Shown piece by piece: positions 1 to 7,179 of a stretch of DNA of 30,564 bases; within the stretch, counting starts at the first letter, position 1, and every line of letters begins with the position of its first letter. Where the stretch lies: assembly GCA_947175045.1 (NCBI GenBank), contig CAMWLH010000001.1, positions 1-30,564 on the forward strand, written 5' to 3'. This DNA comes from an uncultured Clostridia bacterium. Its GTDB lineage: Bacteria > Bacillota > Clostridia > Oscillospirales > Ruminococcaceae. Under the pieces are notes generated by a model. It saw only the letters and a list, made by a program, of their open reading frames with translations. It made no database searches and was not told where the DNA came from. A program made the position numbers and the translations under genes.

Positions 1-55
1 TATTTGTTGCTCTACTCATAAGCTGCTTTTCTGCGTCTAAATTACGCTGATTCAT
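1..55 (-). CDS. N-terminal fragment of a gene running off the left edge
   Basis: An ATG at 55 on the minus strand opens a frame of 18 codons (begins MNQRNLDAEKQ) with no stop before the window edge. It lies 29 nt downstream of the ketosynthase stop in the same direction, so it could be the next gene of the acyl-chain operon. No convincing ribosome binding site precedes the ATG, and 18 residues are too few to assign a family. It is reported only because the spacing and direction fit an operon continuation; it could be chance. Confidence 0.3.
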   Translation of the reverse strand, partial: MNQRNLDAEKQLMSRATN

Positions 56-84
56 TTTATATAATGAGTGAGCGGTCGACCGCC

Positions 85-2313
85 TTATACGCTTTTCAGC
101 ACCACCGCCGAATAAGAGCCGCCCACGCCGAATGAAGCCGCCAACACGCACTTATACCTGCCCTCGGCTATCATTTTAGCCGCATATGCCGCCTGCTCTG
201 TGCTTGCCGCCGCTCTGGACTCGCCCATATCCCGCTTCAGCTGCACAGGGGTAACGTTCCCGAATATTTCCGCGTAAACGCTCTTTTCAAGCTCGTCCAC
301 CGTTTTGTTTCCGTTGGCGAAGCCGCATACAAGATCAACGTCCTTTGCGGTGATACCCGCCATTCCGAGCGCTTCCTCTATTGCCGCCTTAAGAGCGCTC
401 TCCGAGCCCTTAAGCGTACCGAACTCCACCGACTTATGCGCCGAGCCCCAGCCCGCGAGCTCCGCGTATTTTTTCGCGCCGCGCTCGTCCGCGCTGTGCT
501 CGTTTTCCAGAATTACCGAGACCGAGCCCTCGCCGAGACCAGCTTTCAGCTTTTCGCCGCGCAGACCCAACCTATCATACAGATACTCGGTAACGTCGGT
601 GTTTTCGTCCGTGCCCGAAGCTACCATAATGCTCTCGTCTCCGTTCCTGATAACGTCCGCGGCGTAGCAAAGGCTCTGCAAGCCCGCCTGAACGCCGTTC
701 GCGTTGGTGGCGTTGTAGCCCTTTATTCCCGCGAAAATGCTGAAATAGCCGCCCGCCGCATTATAGACCGTATTCGGGAAAGAGAACGCCGAGCCGTTCG
801 CCGTACCGTTCTCTATTACATTTTTCTGGAAATTCACTATCTCCGTCATGGGCCCGTCGGCAGTACCGATGATAATGCCGATATCGCTGCTGTTATCGTC
901 GGATACGGTTATATCCGCGTCTGTCAGCGCTCTCATACCGCTGATGAGCTGTAACTGCGAAAATCTGTCCAGCTTGCGCCAGAACGCCATTTTTATCCCG
1001 AGCTCCTTGTAATCGTCGGACTCTATCTCGCAGCGCGGCTCGCCCAGAAGCTCTCCGATACCCGTCACAAATATCCTGTCCTTGTTGGTGTGGTCGGGAA
1101 TTTCGCGGGGCTCCTTAGCAAAAACTATGCTCGCGTTGTTTCCGCCGAACGCAAAGGAATTTGACACCGCGTAGTTTACGGGCTTCTCGCGGCGCGTGTT
1201 GGGCACGAAATCAATAGCTCCCGCCTTTTCCTTAAGGCGGACAAGGTCGTCCTCGTTATATCCGATGGTGGGCGGCACAATATCCTCGCATACCGCCTTA
1301 ACGGTGAGTACCGCCTCAATAGAGCCCGCGGCTCCCAGGCAGTGTCCCGTCATGGATTTGGTGGAGCTTACGGAAAGATGATCGTTGCCGTCAAACAGTG
1401 TGTGAACGGAAAGGAATTCCGCGTCGTCGTTCTTGGCGGTTCCCGTACCGTGGGCGTTCACATAGTCGATATCAACGAAGTCAAGCCCCGATTTCTTTAC
1501 CGCGCGCGTGGTAGCCAGCATCTGCCCCTGACCGTCGGGGCGGGGAGCGGTGATGTGGTGCGCGTCGGAGCTTACCCCCGAACCAAGCACCTCACAGTAT
1601 ATCCTCGCGCCGCGTGCCTTGGCGTGCTCGTAGCTCTCCAGGATCAGTATTCCCGCACCCTCGCCGAGCGTTATTCCGCTGTTGTGGTTGAGCGGAGCGC
1701 AGGCGTTCTCGTCCAGCGCGTGCAGCGCGTGAAAGCCCGCGAAAGCCAGCGACGAAAAACTGTCCGAGCCGCCCGCCGCGAAAGCGTCCGCCTTTCCCGC
1801 GCGGATAAGGTCGCAGGCATAAGCAAGGCTTATCGTGCCCGCCGCGCAGGCGTTCACGATATTTGCGGTCGTGCCGTTCAGCCCGAAATGATTCGCAACA
1901 TTGTTGGCGATAGCCGAGGCTGGCATTTTCAGTATATCGGAGCTGTTGCCGCCGCTGCCCTTTATTTCATCGGTGAAATATTTGTCGATGCTCGCCGCGC
2001 CGCCAACGCAGTTCCCTATAATAACCCCTATCCTGTCGGAATTATCCTCCGAGACCGCGTAGCCCGCGTCCGCGAGAGCTTCTCCCGCCGCCTTTATGCA
2101 CAGCAGCGAGGAACGGTCATAATCCTCCCCCGAAAGCTCGGCGGACTTTATCGCGACCTCCGCGCCCTTGTTGGCGTAGCAATTGTCCGTATTGACCGAG
2201 GTCACCTCGCGTATACCCGTAACGCCGTTAATGGCGCTGCTCCAGCACGCTTCGGCATTATCGCCTATCGCGCACACCAGTCCCAGCCCCGTTACAACAA
2301 CACGTCTGCTCAT
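85..2313 (-). CDS. Fused beta-ketoacyl-ACP synthase / chain-length-factor-like double ketosynthase
   Basis: The 742-residue protein has two thiolase-fold ketosynthase halves in one chain. The first half (about 1-405) carries the full FabF-type triad: Cys156 in NACAAGT, His288 in HGTGT and His324 in MTGH, plus the C-terminal SFAFGGNN glycine motif. The second half (about 412-742) aligns with the first through the GYNATNANGVQAGLQSL region, but Val541 stands where the nucleophilic Cys should be, and a Gln follows it. That resembles the chain length factor of type II polyketide, aryl-polyene and ladderane systems. The enzyme would elongate an ACP-bound chain by decarboxylative Claisen condensation, the inactive half shaping the pocket. 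The start sits 1 nt after the ACP stop (TAATATG) with GGAG five bases ahead, so translation is probably coupled. Function as KS-CLF is inferred; the product is unknown. Confidence 0.85.
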   Translation of the reverse strand: MSRRVVVTGLGLVCAIGDNAEACWSSAINGVTGIREVTSVNTDNCYANKGAEVAIKSAELSGEDYDRSSLLCIKAAGEALADAGYAVSEDNSDRIGVIIGNCVGGAASIDKYFTDEIKGSGGNSSDILKMPASAIANNVANHFGLNGTTANIVNACAAGTISLAYACDLIRAGKADAFAAGGSDSFSSLAFAGFHALHALDENACAPLNHNSGITLGEGAGILILESYEHAKARGARIYCEVLGSGVSSDAHHITAPRPDGQGQMLATTRAVKKSGLDFVDIDYVNAHGTGTAKNDDAEFLSVHTLFDGNDHLSVSSTKSMTGHCLGAAGSIEAVLTVKAVCEDIVPPTIGYNEDDLVRLKEKAGAIDFVPNTRREKPVNYAVSNSFAFGGNNASIVFAKEPREIPDHTNKDRIFVTGIGELLGEPRCEIESDDYKELGIKMAFWRKLDRFSQLQLISGMRALTDADITVSDDNSSDIGIIIGTADGPMTEIVNFQKNVIENGTANGSAFSFPNTVYNAAGGYFSIFAGIKGYNATNANGVQAGLQSLCYAADVIRNGDESIMVASGTDENTDVTEYLYDRLGLRGEKLKAGLGEGSVSVILENEHSADERGAKKYAELAGWGSAHKSVEFGTLKGSESALKAAIEEALGMAGITAKDVDLVCGFANGNKTVDELEKSVYAEIFGNVTPVQLKRDMGESRAAASTEQAAYAAKMIAEGRYKCVLAASFGVGGSYSAVVLKSV

Positions 2314-2314
2314 A

Positions 2315-2557
2315 TTACTCCATATGCTCCTCTACAAACTTTGTAAGAGTCTCGATAGTCTGGAAATTCTCCCTCGCCGCGCCCGTCATCTGCACGCCGA
2401 AAAGGTTGTCTATTCCCGCGATTATCTCAATAGAATCTATCGAATCCAGTCCGATATCGTCCCCGAAAAGCTCGGAGGTGTACTCCAGCTCGTCCGCGGG
2501 AATTCTGAGATTTTCCACCAGCATTGCCTTGATCTTCTCTGCGATCTCTGTGTTCAT
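2315..2557 (-). CDS. Acyl carrier protein
   Basis: An 80-residue acidic acyl carrier protein. The 4'-phosphopantetheine attachment serine is Ser39 in GLDSIDS, and the short four-helix length fits the family. It would carry the growing chain as a thioester for the neighbouring ketosynthase. A longer frame starts at 2599, but the ATG at 2557 has a GTGAGGT ribosome binding site nine bases upstream, while the longer version would overlap the acyltransferase stop and has no such site. It lies between the acyltransferase (gap about 38 nt) and the ketosynthase (gap 1 nt). This is probably a dedicated ACP of the operon rather than the housekeeping AcpP, because its only neighbours are the condensing enzyme and an acyltransferase. 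Confidence 0.9.
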   Translation of the reverse strand: MNTEIAEKIKAMLVENLRIPADELEYTSELFGDDIGLDSIDSIEIIAGIDNLFGVQMTGAARENFQTIETLTKFVEEHME

Positions 2558-2595
2558 AATAAATACCTCACATAAAATATTTTGATGGATAGCCA

Positions 2596-3264
2596 TCAAT
2601 TATCAAAGTTTTCATTGGGATAGCTGCCGCAGTCGCCGTAACGGTGAACAAGCTCCCCGTATAGCCGCCACACTTCCCCTTGAGCCTGCTCCATCAGCAG
2701 ACGCGCGTACTTAGAGCGGCGCATATCCTCGGGGCAGGCGCTTTCAATAGGCTCTCCCACCAGAATTTTCTGGCGCATTCCGAAAACCGCGCTGTAAGTT
2801 CCGTAGATAGCGCACGGAACAATTGCCGCGCTCGTTTTCGCCGAGATAAGCCCCGCGCCCGCTTTGAAATCCTGCATTACCCCCTCGCGCGCTATGCCGC
2901 CCTCGGGGAAAATTATAAGACTCCTTCCCGCCGCTATGACCTGCTCGGCGGCGGTAAACCACGCGCCGTCCGCTTCGTCAAGGCTTATGGGAATGCTTCT
3001 GCACCAGGAGATCATAGTGCCGACAGCCTTTTTGTCATACCAGCTCCGCTTGACCAGCACATAGGGCTTGTACTGCCCGAGGACTGCGCCGGTAAACGCT
3101 CCGTCAAAGTGATGGGTGTGGTTTGCGACAAAAACGGAAGGCTTTCCCTTAAGTCGCTTTTTTAAACTTTTTTCGGTATAAATAACCTTGGGGCGAAACA
3201 GGAAATAGACTGTCCAAGTAATAAGCACCTGAAAAAATCTCCCCCAAAGCGATTGCTTTTTCAT
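2596..3264 (-). CDS. PlsC-like 1-acylglycerol-3-phosphate acyltransferase family protein
   Basis: A 222-residue membrane-associated acyltransferase of the LPLAT/PlsC family. Visible are the catalytic NHX4D block (His49 and Asp54 in NHTHHFD), the acceptor-binding FPEGG block (119-123, the EGTRS equivalent) and the later VPCAIYGTY strand. A hydrophobic stretch near residues 10-24 could anchor it to the membrane. The family moves an acyl group from ACP or CoA to a hydroxyl, usually of lysophosphatidate. Being first in an operon with an ACP and a double ketosynthase suggests it transfers the chain made there to a lipid or similar acceptor, which is an inference. The ATG is preceded by GAAAGAGGG and lies about 25 nt downstream of a good promoter. 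Confidence 0.85.
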   Translation of the reverse strand: MKKQSLWGRFFQVLITWTVYFLFRPKVIYTEKSLKKRLKGKPSVFVANHTHHFDGAFTGAVLGQYKPYVLVKRSWYDKKAVGTMISWCRSIPISLDEADGAWFTAAEQVIAAGRSLIIFPEGGIAREGVMQDFKAGAGLISAKTSAAIVPCAIYGTYSAVFGMRQKILVGEPIESACPEDMRRSKYARLLMEQAQGEVWRLYGELVHRYGDCGSYPNENFDN

Positions 3265-3293
3265 ATTTTCCCTCTTTCAAAACCATTTACACT

Positions 3294-3322
3294 ATTATAA
3301 ACCCTTCACAAATTTTTTTCAA
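3294..3322 (-). promoter_or_regulatory. Sigma-A promoter of the acyltransferase-ACP-ketosynthase operon
   Basis: Reading the minus strand, TTGAAA (3317-3322) and a perfect TATAAT (3294-3299) are separated by 17 bp. The start codon at 3264 follows with a leader of about 25 nt. It faces away from the glycosyltransferase promoter at 3506. The rest of the 352-nt divergent gap (3323-3505) has no gene I can support. Confidence 0.75.
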
Positions 3323-3505
3323 TGGACAATAAGCGCCAACTTTGCCTTTAAGGGACAAATCGGTGCATTGATGTGTCGTTAAATTTTCCGTGCAGAGAAT
3401 TTCATCACTTTAGCCAAAAATTCAAGGCAAATGACAAATATATTGTTATTGCTGCGACATTGTGTCAAAGGCGGCGCGATGTTTCCCGCCTGTTTTATTA
3501 TTCCC

Positions 3506-3534
3506 TTGACAAATTCGACGGCTTATGCTACAAT
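3506..3534 (+). promoter_or_regulatory. Sigma-A promoter of the glycosyltransferase
   Basis: A perfect TTGACA (3506-3511) is followed after exactly 17 bp by TACAAT (3529-3534). Transcription would begin near 3541, giving a leader of about 75 nt that contains the hairpin described next. Confidence 0.8.
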
Positions 3535-3561
3535 TTTCGTATGGGAAACGCTTGGTATCAA

Positions 3562-3592
3562 GCTCTCTGCCAAACCCGCGGCAGAGCTTTTT
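3562..3592 (+). terminator. Terminator-like hairpin inside the glycosyltransferase leader
   Basis: CTCTGCC (3565-3571) pairs with GGCAGAG (3580-3586) around an AACCCGC-type loop, and a CTTTTT run follows immediately. It lies about 25 nt after the predicted transcription start and before the ribosome binding site of the glycosyltransferase. This geometry fits an intrinsic terminator or attenuator in the leader. I see no obvious competing antiterminator helix. Confidence 0.55.
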
Positions 3593-3616
3593 AACTATAT
3601 AGAATAGAGGTATGTT

Positions 3617-4798
3617 ATGGACGGGAAAGGCTCCCCTATACGCGTCGCGCAGATACTTGGTAAAATGAACGGCGGCGGCGCGGAGCAGGTGGTAATGAAT
3701 TACTACAAGGCGATCGACAGGTCGCGCGTTCAGTTTGATTTTTTTGCGTTTAAAAGCTCTAAGCTCGTTCCCGCGGAGGAGATAAAGGGAATGGGCGGCG
3801 GACTGTATATGCTGTGCGGGTTCAAAAATCCGATAAGGTATGTGCGGACGCTGACCGCGCTGCTGCGCGATAATAATTACGGGATAGTACACTGTCATCT
3901 CAGCACACTTTCGTTTCTGCCGCTGCTGGCGGCAAAAAGGGCGGGGGTTTCGGTGAGGATAGTGCATAATCACAGCACCTCCGGCGGAAAAAGAGAACTG
4001 GTGCGGAATGTCGCAAAAGCGCTGCTCAAACCGCTTGCAAAGCTGCACGCCACACACAGGTTCGCCTGTTCGGAGTTCGCGGCAAGGTGGATGTATGGCG
4101 CATCTCCGACCGCGGAGCTTTCGGAGACGGGGCTTCCCGAAAAGGCGGAGAGAAAGCCCGTGAGGATAATGCGCAACGCGATAGATACGGAGCTTTTCCG
4201 CTTTAACGAGACCAAGCGCAGCTCGTTCCGCGGCGAGTTTGGAGTGGCGGGCGGGACGCTGCTTTTTGGTCATGTGGGGAGATTCTGCCCGCAGAAAAAT
4301 CAGCAGTTTCTTATTGATATTTTTAGGGAGATACTGCGGCAGCACCGCAACTCAAAGCTGATAATGGCGGGCGTGGGCGAGGACATGGAGCTTATAAGGG
4401 CGAGGGTCATAGCTGCGGGTATAGCGGACAGGGTGATCTTCGCGGGGCAGCGCGTGGACGTGGATAGGCTGTACAGCGCCATAGACTGTTTTCTGCTGCC
4501 GAGCAATTACGAGGGGCTGCCTGTGGTGGGCGTGGAGGCTCAGTGCGCGGGGCTTTACTGTGTTTTCTCAGATCGTGTGACCCGCGAGGTTAAAATTTCG
4601 GACGGGGCGCAGTTTCTTTCGCTCAAGACTCCCCCCGCGGACTGGGCGTGCGCCGCGATAGGCTGCGCGAAGCTCCGCAACGGCAAAGCTGCGGAACAGG
4701 TCGCCGAGGCGGGGTATGATATCGGAGCAGAGGCGGAAAAGCTGTGCGGGTTATATGAGGATATTGAAGAAAGACGATCGTCGACGCAAAAATCATAA
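3617..4798 (+). CDS. GT4-family glycosyltransferase
   Basis: A 393-residue soluble GT-B fold glycosyltransferase of the GT4 (EpsF/CapM-like) family. The N-terminal domain begins with a typical VAQILGKMNGGGAE glycine loop. The C-terminal domain shows GRFCPQKN (221-228, donor phosphate contacts Arg222 and Lys227) and the EX7E motif with Glu299 and Glu307 in NYEGLPVVGVE. It would transfer a nucleotide-activated sugar, with retention, onto a cell-surface glycan or lipid-linked acceptor. The actual sugar cannot be read from sequence. AGAGG lies six bases before the ATG. It stands alone between two promoters, which is unusual for such enzymes because they normally sit in polysaccharide clusters. 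Confidence 0.9.
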   Translation: MDGKGSPIRVAQILGKMNGGGAEQVVMNYYKAIDRSRVQFDFFAFKSSKLVPAEEIKGMGGGLYMLCGFKNPIRYVRTLTALLRDNNYGIVHCHLSTLSFLPLLAAKRAGVSVRIVHNHSTSGGKRELVRNVAKALLKPLAKLHATHRFACSEFAARWMYGASPTAELSETGLPEKAERKPVRIMRNAIDTELFRFNETKRSSFRGEFGVAGGTLLFGHVGRFCPQKNQQFLIDIFREILRQHRNSKLIMAGVGEDMELIRARVIAAGIADRVIFAGQRVDVDRLYSAIDCFLLPSNYEGLPVVGVEAQCAGLYCVFSDRVTREVKISDGAQFLSLKTPPADWACAAIGCAKLRNGKAAEQVAEAGYDIGAEAEKLCGLYEDIEERRSSTQKS

Positions 4799-4828
4799 AG
4801 TGAGAAAATTTGTGAAAAAATTATTCTG

Positions 4829-4843
4829 ACCTTTAAGAAAGGT
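4829..4843 (+). repeat. Small inverted repeat abutting the cyclophilin -35 box
   Basis: ACCTTT (4829-4834) and AAAGGT (4838-4843) form a 6-bp palindrome around AAG. It directly touches the -35 hexamer at 4844. It could be a weak terminator of the glycosyltransferase transcript, since a T-rich stretch follows, or an operator. Confidence 0.35.
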
Positions 4844-4872
4844 TTGACTTTTCGGAAAAAAAGGTGTATAAT
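4844..4872 (+). promoter_or_regulatory. Sigma-A promoter of the cyclophilin gene
   Basis: TTGACT (4844-4849), a 17-bp spacer and a perfect TATAAT (4867-4872). The predicted start near 4879 gives an unusually long leader of about 160 nt, most of it filled by the palindromic element at 4941. Confidence 0.8.
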
Positions 4873-4940
4873 TTAGAGGTAAGATAAGAGCGACACTTAA
4901 CATATGTGGATAATCAACACCCGCAAAGAACAGCATTGAG

Positions 4941-5034
4941 CCCGCGCAGGGAAATTTTTCGCGGGAGCCCGTGAAAACGGAGCGCAGCGGAGTTTTTGCG
5001 GGCGGGTCGCGAAAAATTTTTTTAAAATAAGGAG
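4941..5034 (+). repeat. Palindromic leader element, copy A (short form)
   Basis: This is the shortest and most diverged of five related elements. It starts with CCCGCGCAGG and has terminal inverted repeats close to AAATTTTTCGCG (4952-4963) and CGCGAAAAATTT (5008-5019). It has one internal hairpin, with CCCGTGAAAAC pairing to GTTTTTGCGGG through U-G wobbles, and lacks the second hairpin of the others. It ends in AAAATAAGGAG, whose AAGGAG (5029-5034) is the ribosome binding site of the cyclophilin gene. The flank GCAAAGAACAGCATTG just before it resembles the flank of copy C. It would be transcribed as part of the leader. Confidence 0.75.
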
Positions 5035-5040
5035 TAAATT

Positions 5041-5511
5041 ATGGTTGTAATTGAGATGGAGAACGGGAAGAAGATCAAGTTGGAGCTTTATCCCGACAAG
5101 GCGCCGATAACGGTCGCAAATTTTTTGAAGCTGGTGGGAGAGGGGTTCTATGACGGGCTGATATTCCATAGGGTCATAAAGGGATTTATGGTGCAGGGAG
5201 GCGACCCCGAGGGTACCGGCATGGGCGGTGCTAAGGAGAAGATAAAGGGAGAGTTTCTGTCAAACGGCGTGGCTAACGATGTGAAGCACATCCGCGGAGT
5301 TATTTCGATGGCGCGCGCCAAAAATCCCGATTCGGCTTCGAGCCAGTTTTTTATAATGCACGCGGACGCGTCTTATCTTGACGGGCAGTACGCGGCGTTC
5401 GGCAAGGTGATCGAGGGTATGGAAGCTGTGGACGAGATCGCGGAGGCGGAGACGGATTACAGCGACAGACCGCTTAAGGATATTCGCATGAAGAAGGTTT
5501 ATGTGGAATGA
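5041..5511 (+). CDS. Cyclophilin-type peptidyl-prolyl cis-trans isomerase
   Basis: A 156-residue cytoplasmic cyclophilin with no signal peptide. It catalyses cis-trans isomerisation of Xaa-Pro bonds. The family core is clear: FHRVIKGFMVQGGDPEGTG, which contains the catalytic arginine, then the SQFFI strand and LDGQYAAFGKV. The length is typical of the compact bacterial form. The start is fixed by AAGGAG seven bases upstream, and that site belongs to palindromic element A. It has its own promoter at 4844, so it is probably monocistronic. I see no convincing terminator directly after the TGA stop. Confidence 0.95.
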   Translation: MVVIEMENGKKIKLELYPDKAPITVANFLKLVGEGFYDGLIFHRVIKGFMVQGGDPEGTGMGGAKEKIKGEFLSNGVANDVKHIRGVISMARAKNPDSASSQFFIMHADASYLDGQYAAFGKVIEGMEAVDEIAEAETDYSDRPLKDIRMKKVYVE

Positions 5512-5902
5512 TCGAGCGTTGACCGAGCCGGTATGCTTATTTGTTGTGTTGACGAGAATTAAGTTATTTAAAAGAATTTCAAAATTCCCATAAGCACGTT
5601 CCGCTCACTGTGTTCGCTTCACGCGATTTCGGGAACCTGTCAGAATTTTCTGCTGAAAATCCGACTTTTTTGGAATTCCCCGCGTATGCTTTATGTCGAT
5701 CTGATATAGGTCGATGGTCGGCAAAAAAATTTTCTGACTTTGCGGTCATAATTTCCCGCTATTGGCAAAATTTACGGAACGACACTTTTTTGCCAAAAAA
5801 ATACAGACTGAGTATCTGTGCATTTCTCACAAAAAAGGTAGTCGATTTTAAGCATATTGTGGCTTTTTTTTGTTTTTTATCGGATATTCGGCGCTGTCGC
5901 TA
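5512..5902 (+). other. Gene-poor 487-nt interval (up to 5998) with inverted repeats
   Basis: No reading frame here looks coding; a 98-codon frame at 5610-5906 has a poor composition and no ribosome binding site. The clearest structure is a 9-bp inverted repeat, TTGGCAAAA (5762-5770) and TTTTGCCAA (5788-5796), around a 17-nt spacer. A second imperfect one, TCGATC and GGTCGA, lies near 5697-5712. A stretch at about 5570-5640 (TTAAAAGAATTT then GTTCCGCTCACTG) is loosely reminiscent of the palindromic elements but too diverged to call a copy. The interval ends in the promoter at 5903. Confidence 0.5.
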
Positions 5903-5931
5903 TTGACAAAAACGTTGTTTTATAGTATCAT
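5903..5931 (+). promoter_or_regulatory. Sigma-A promoter of the polysaccharide deacetylase gene
   Basis: A perfect TTGACA (5903-5908), a 17-bp spacer and TATCAT (5926-5931). The start near 5938 gives a leader of about 60-90 nt depending on which initiation codon is used. Confidence 0.75.
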
Positions 5932-6021
5932 AATAGAATAGGGAAAGTATTGCGTTTTTGCGCGGTACACTCGTGCGCCCGCGGGTCGGTGCGTACAGAT
6001 GATAAAGGAGAGTGCTCTGTT

Positions 6022-6060
6022 ATGGAGCATGGATATAAAAATGCGTTTTGGCAGCGTTGA
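6022..6060 (+). CDS. Possible 12-codon upstream reading frame
   Basis: AAAGGAG (6004-6010) is best spaced (11 nt) for the ATG at 6022, which is not in the frame of the deacetylase. That ATG opens MEHGYKNAFWQR and stops with TGA at 6058. The two candidate starts of the deacetylase (6029 and 6041) lie inside this small frame. It may be a leader peptide that tunes initiation, a coincidence, or the mark of a frameshift near the true start. Confidence 0.35.
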   Translation: MEHGYKNAFWQR

Positions 6061-7162
6061 ATTCTTTAAGGTACTGATTAAAACGGTACTCGCAATAGTT
6101 TTCTTTCTTCCGCTGGTTTTGTGCATTGTGTTCGGGGTGCTGCTGGCGAATACCAACAAGAGCCTGGCGGACGCGGAGCAGAAACGCGAGGAGGCGGAAC
6201 GGAATCTTGAGCGCATATCGCTCGCCGCGGAAATACTTGTCGGTAAATATGCGGGAACGATCGATGATTTTTACGAGATATACAAGCAAAGCGGCAATTC
6301 CGACGACGAGCTTATCGATTATCTGAGGGAGATAAACGGATATGAGGACGACAAGGCTCACGAACCCGAGCCTCCCGTGACGACTCCCCCCGTTACTGTG
6401 CCTGCGCCCGCTTCCGAAACGAGCGCGCCTGTGACGAGCGCTCCCGAGGAAACAGCGGAGCCGACGGAGGAAAGTCCATATATCGGCATACATGAGGATA
6501 TGGCGGTAACTCCCGTCAGCGCCGAAAATATGGTAAGGGAGCAGGGAACGGTGTACCTCACGTTTGACGACGGTCCGTCGCAGAACACCTATACGGTGCT
6601 CTCGCTGCTGAGGAAATACGACGTAAAGGCGACGTTTTTCGTGGTGCCGAGCAGGACGGACGAGTGCTACGCGCTCCTTAGGGCGATAGTCAATGAAGGG
6701 CACTCGATAGGCGTACACAGCGCTACGCATGATTACGAGAAGATCTATGCCTCGGTGGAAGCGTTTCTGGATGATTTCTATGAGGCTTGGGATATAGTTT
6801 ATGAGGCTACGGGAGTGAAAACGCCGTTGTTCCGCTTCCCGGGCGGCAGCGTGAACGATTTCAACGGGGATACCCGCGACGCGATAATCGAGGAGATGAC
6901 AAGGCGCGGCTTCCGCTATTATGACTGGAACGTGGACAGCAACGACGCGGGCGGCGCGACCTGGTCGGAGATGTACAACTCCATACCGTCGGATATCGCG
7001 CAGAATTACCGCTCGGTGGTGCTGATGCATGATTCCGCGCCGAGAGAAAATACGGTTTATGTGCTTGAGGATATTCTGAAGGTGCTTGTCGGGGAAAACT
7101 ACAAGTTGGATAAAATCAGCGATAATACGATGCCTGTGCAGTTTATCGGGCCGTATGCGTAG
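6029..7162 (+). CDS. Membrane-anchored NodB-type polysaccharide deacetylase
   Basis: An enzyme of carbohydrate esterase family 4 that removes N- or O-acetyl groups from extracellular glycans such as peptidoglycan. Numbered from the longest frame (ATG 5999, 387 residues): a transmembrane helix about 25-50, a coiled-coil-like charged stretch about 52-75, a Pro/Thr/Glu-rich linker about 121-160, and a NodB domain about 183-380. Catalytic motifs are TFDDGP (Asp190, Asp191), HSATH (His240, His244), RFPGGS (279-284), DWNVDSND and LMHDS (His344). The metal triad D-H-H is intact. The start is uncertain: the frame is open from 5999, but no ribosome binding site precedes that ATG, so 6029 is preferred although AAAGGAG is 18 nt away. 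The stop is TAG. The bactofilin gene follows after 17 nt. Confidence 0.9.
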   Translation: MDIKMRFGSVEFFKVLIKTVLAIVFFLPLVLCIVFGVLLANTNKSLADAEQKREEAERNLERISLAAEILVGKYAGTIDDFYEIYKQSGNSDDELIDYLREINGYEDDKAHEPEPPVTTPPVTVPAPASETSAPVTSAPEETAEPTEESPYIGIHEDMAVTPVSAENMVREQGTVYLTFDDGPSQNTYTVLSLLRKYDVKATFFVVPSRTDECYALLRAIVNEGHSIGVHSATHDYEKIYASVEAFLDDFYEAWDIVYEATGVKTPLFRFPGGSVNDFNGDTRDAIIEEMTRRGFRYYDWNVDSNDAGGATWSEMYNSIPSDIAQNYRSVVLMHDSAPRENTVYVLEDILKVLVGENYKLDKISDNTMPVQFIGPYA

Positions 7163-7179
7163 AAGGAAAGGATCATACA

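Noticed and set aside
1342..2346. A 334-codon open frame on the plus strand opposite the ketosynthase gene
   Set aside because: It is antisense to a gene with clear catalytic motifs, has a composition typical of shadow frames (many Arg and Val), and no ribosome binding site.
3371..3405. AAATTTTCCGTGCAGAGAATTTC in the 3265-3505 gap as a sixth palindromic element
   Set aside because: Only one end-like motif is present, with no internal hairpins or second terminal repeat; at most a remnant.
5570..5640. TTAAAAGAATTT with GTTCCGCTCACTG as another copy of the element
   Set aside because: Similarity is limited to short A/T-rich words and the terminal repeats do not pair properly.
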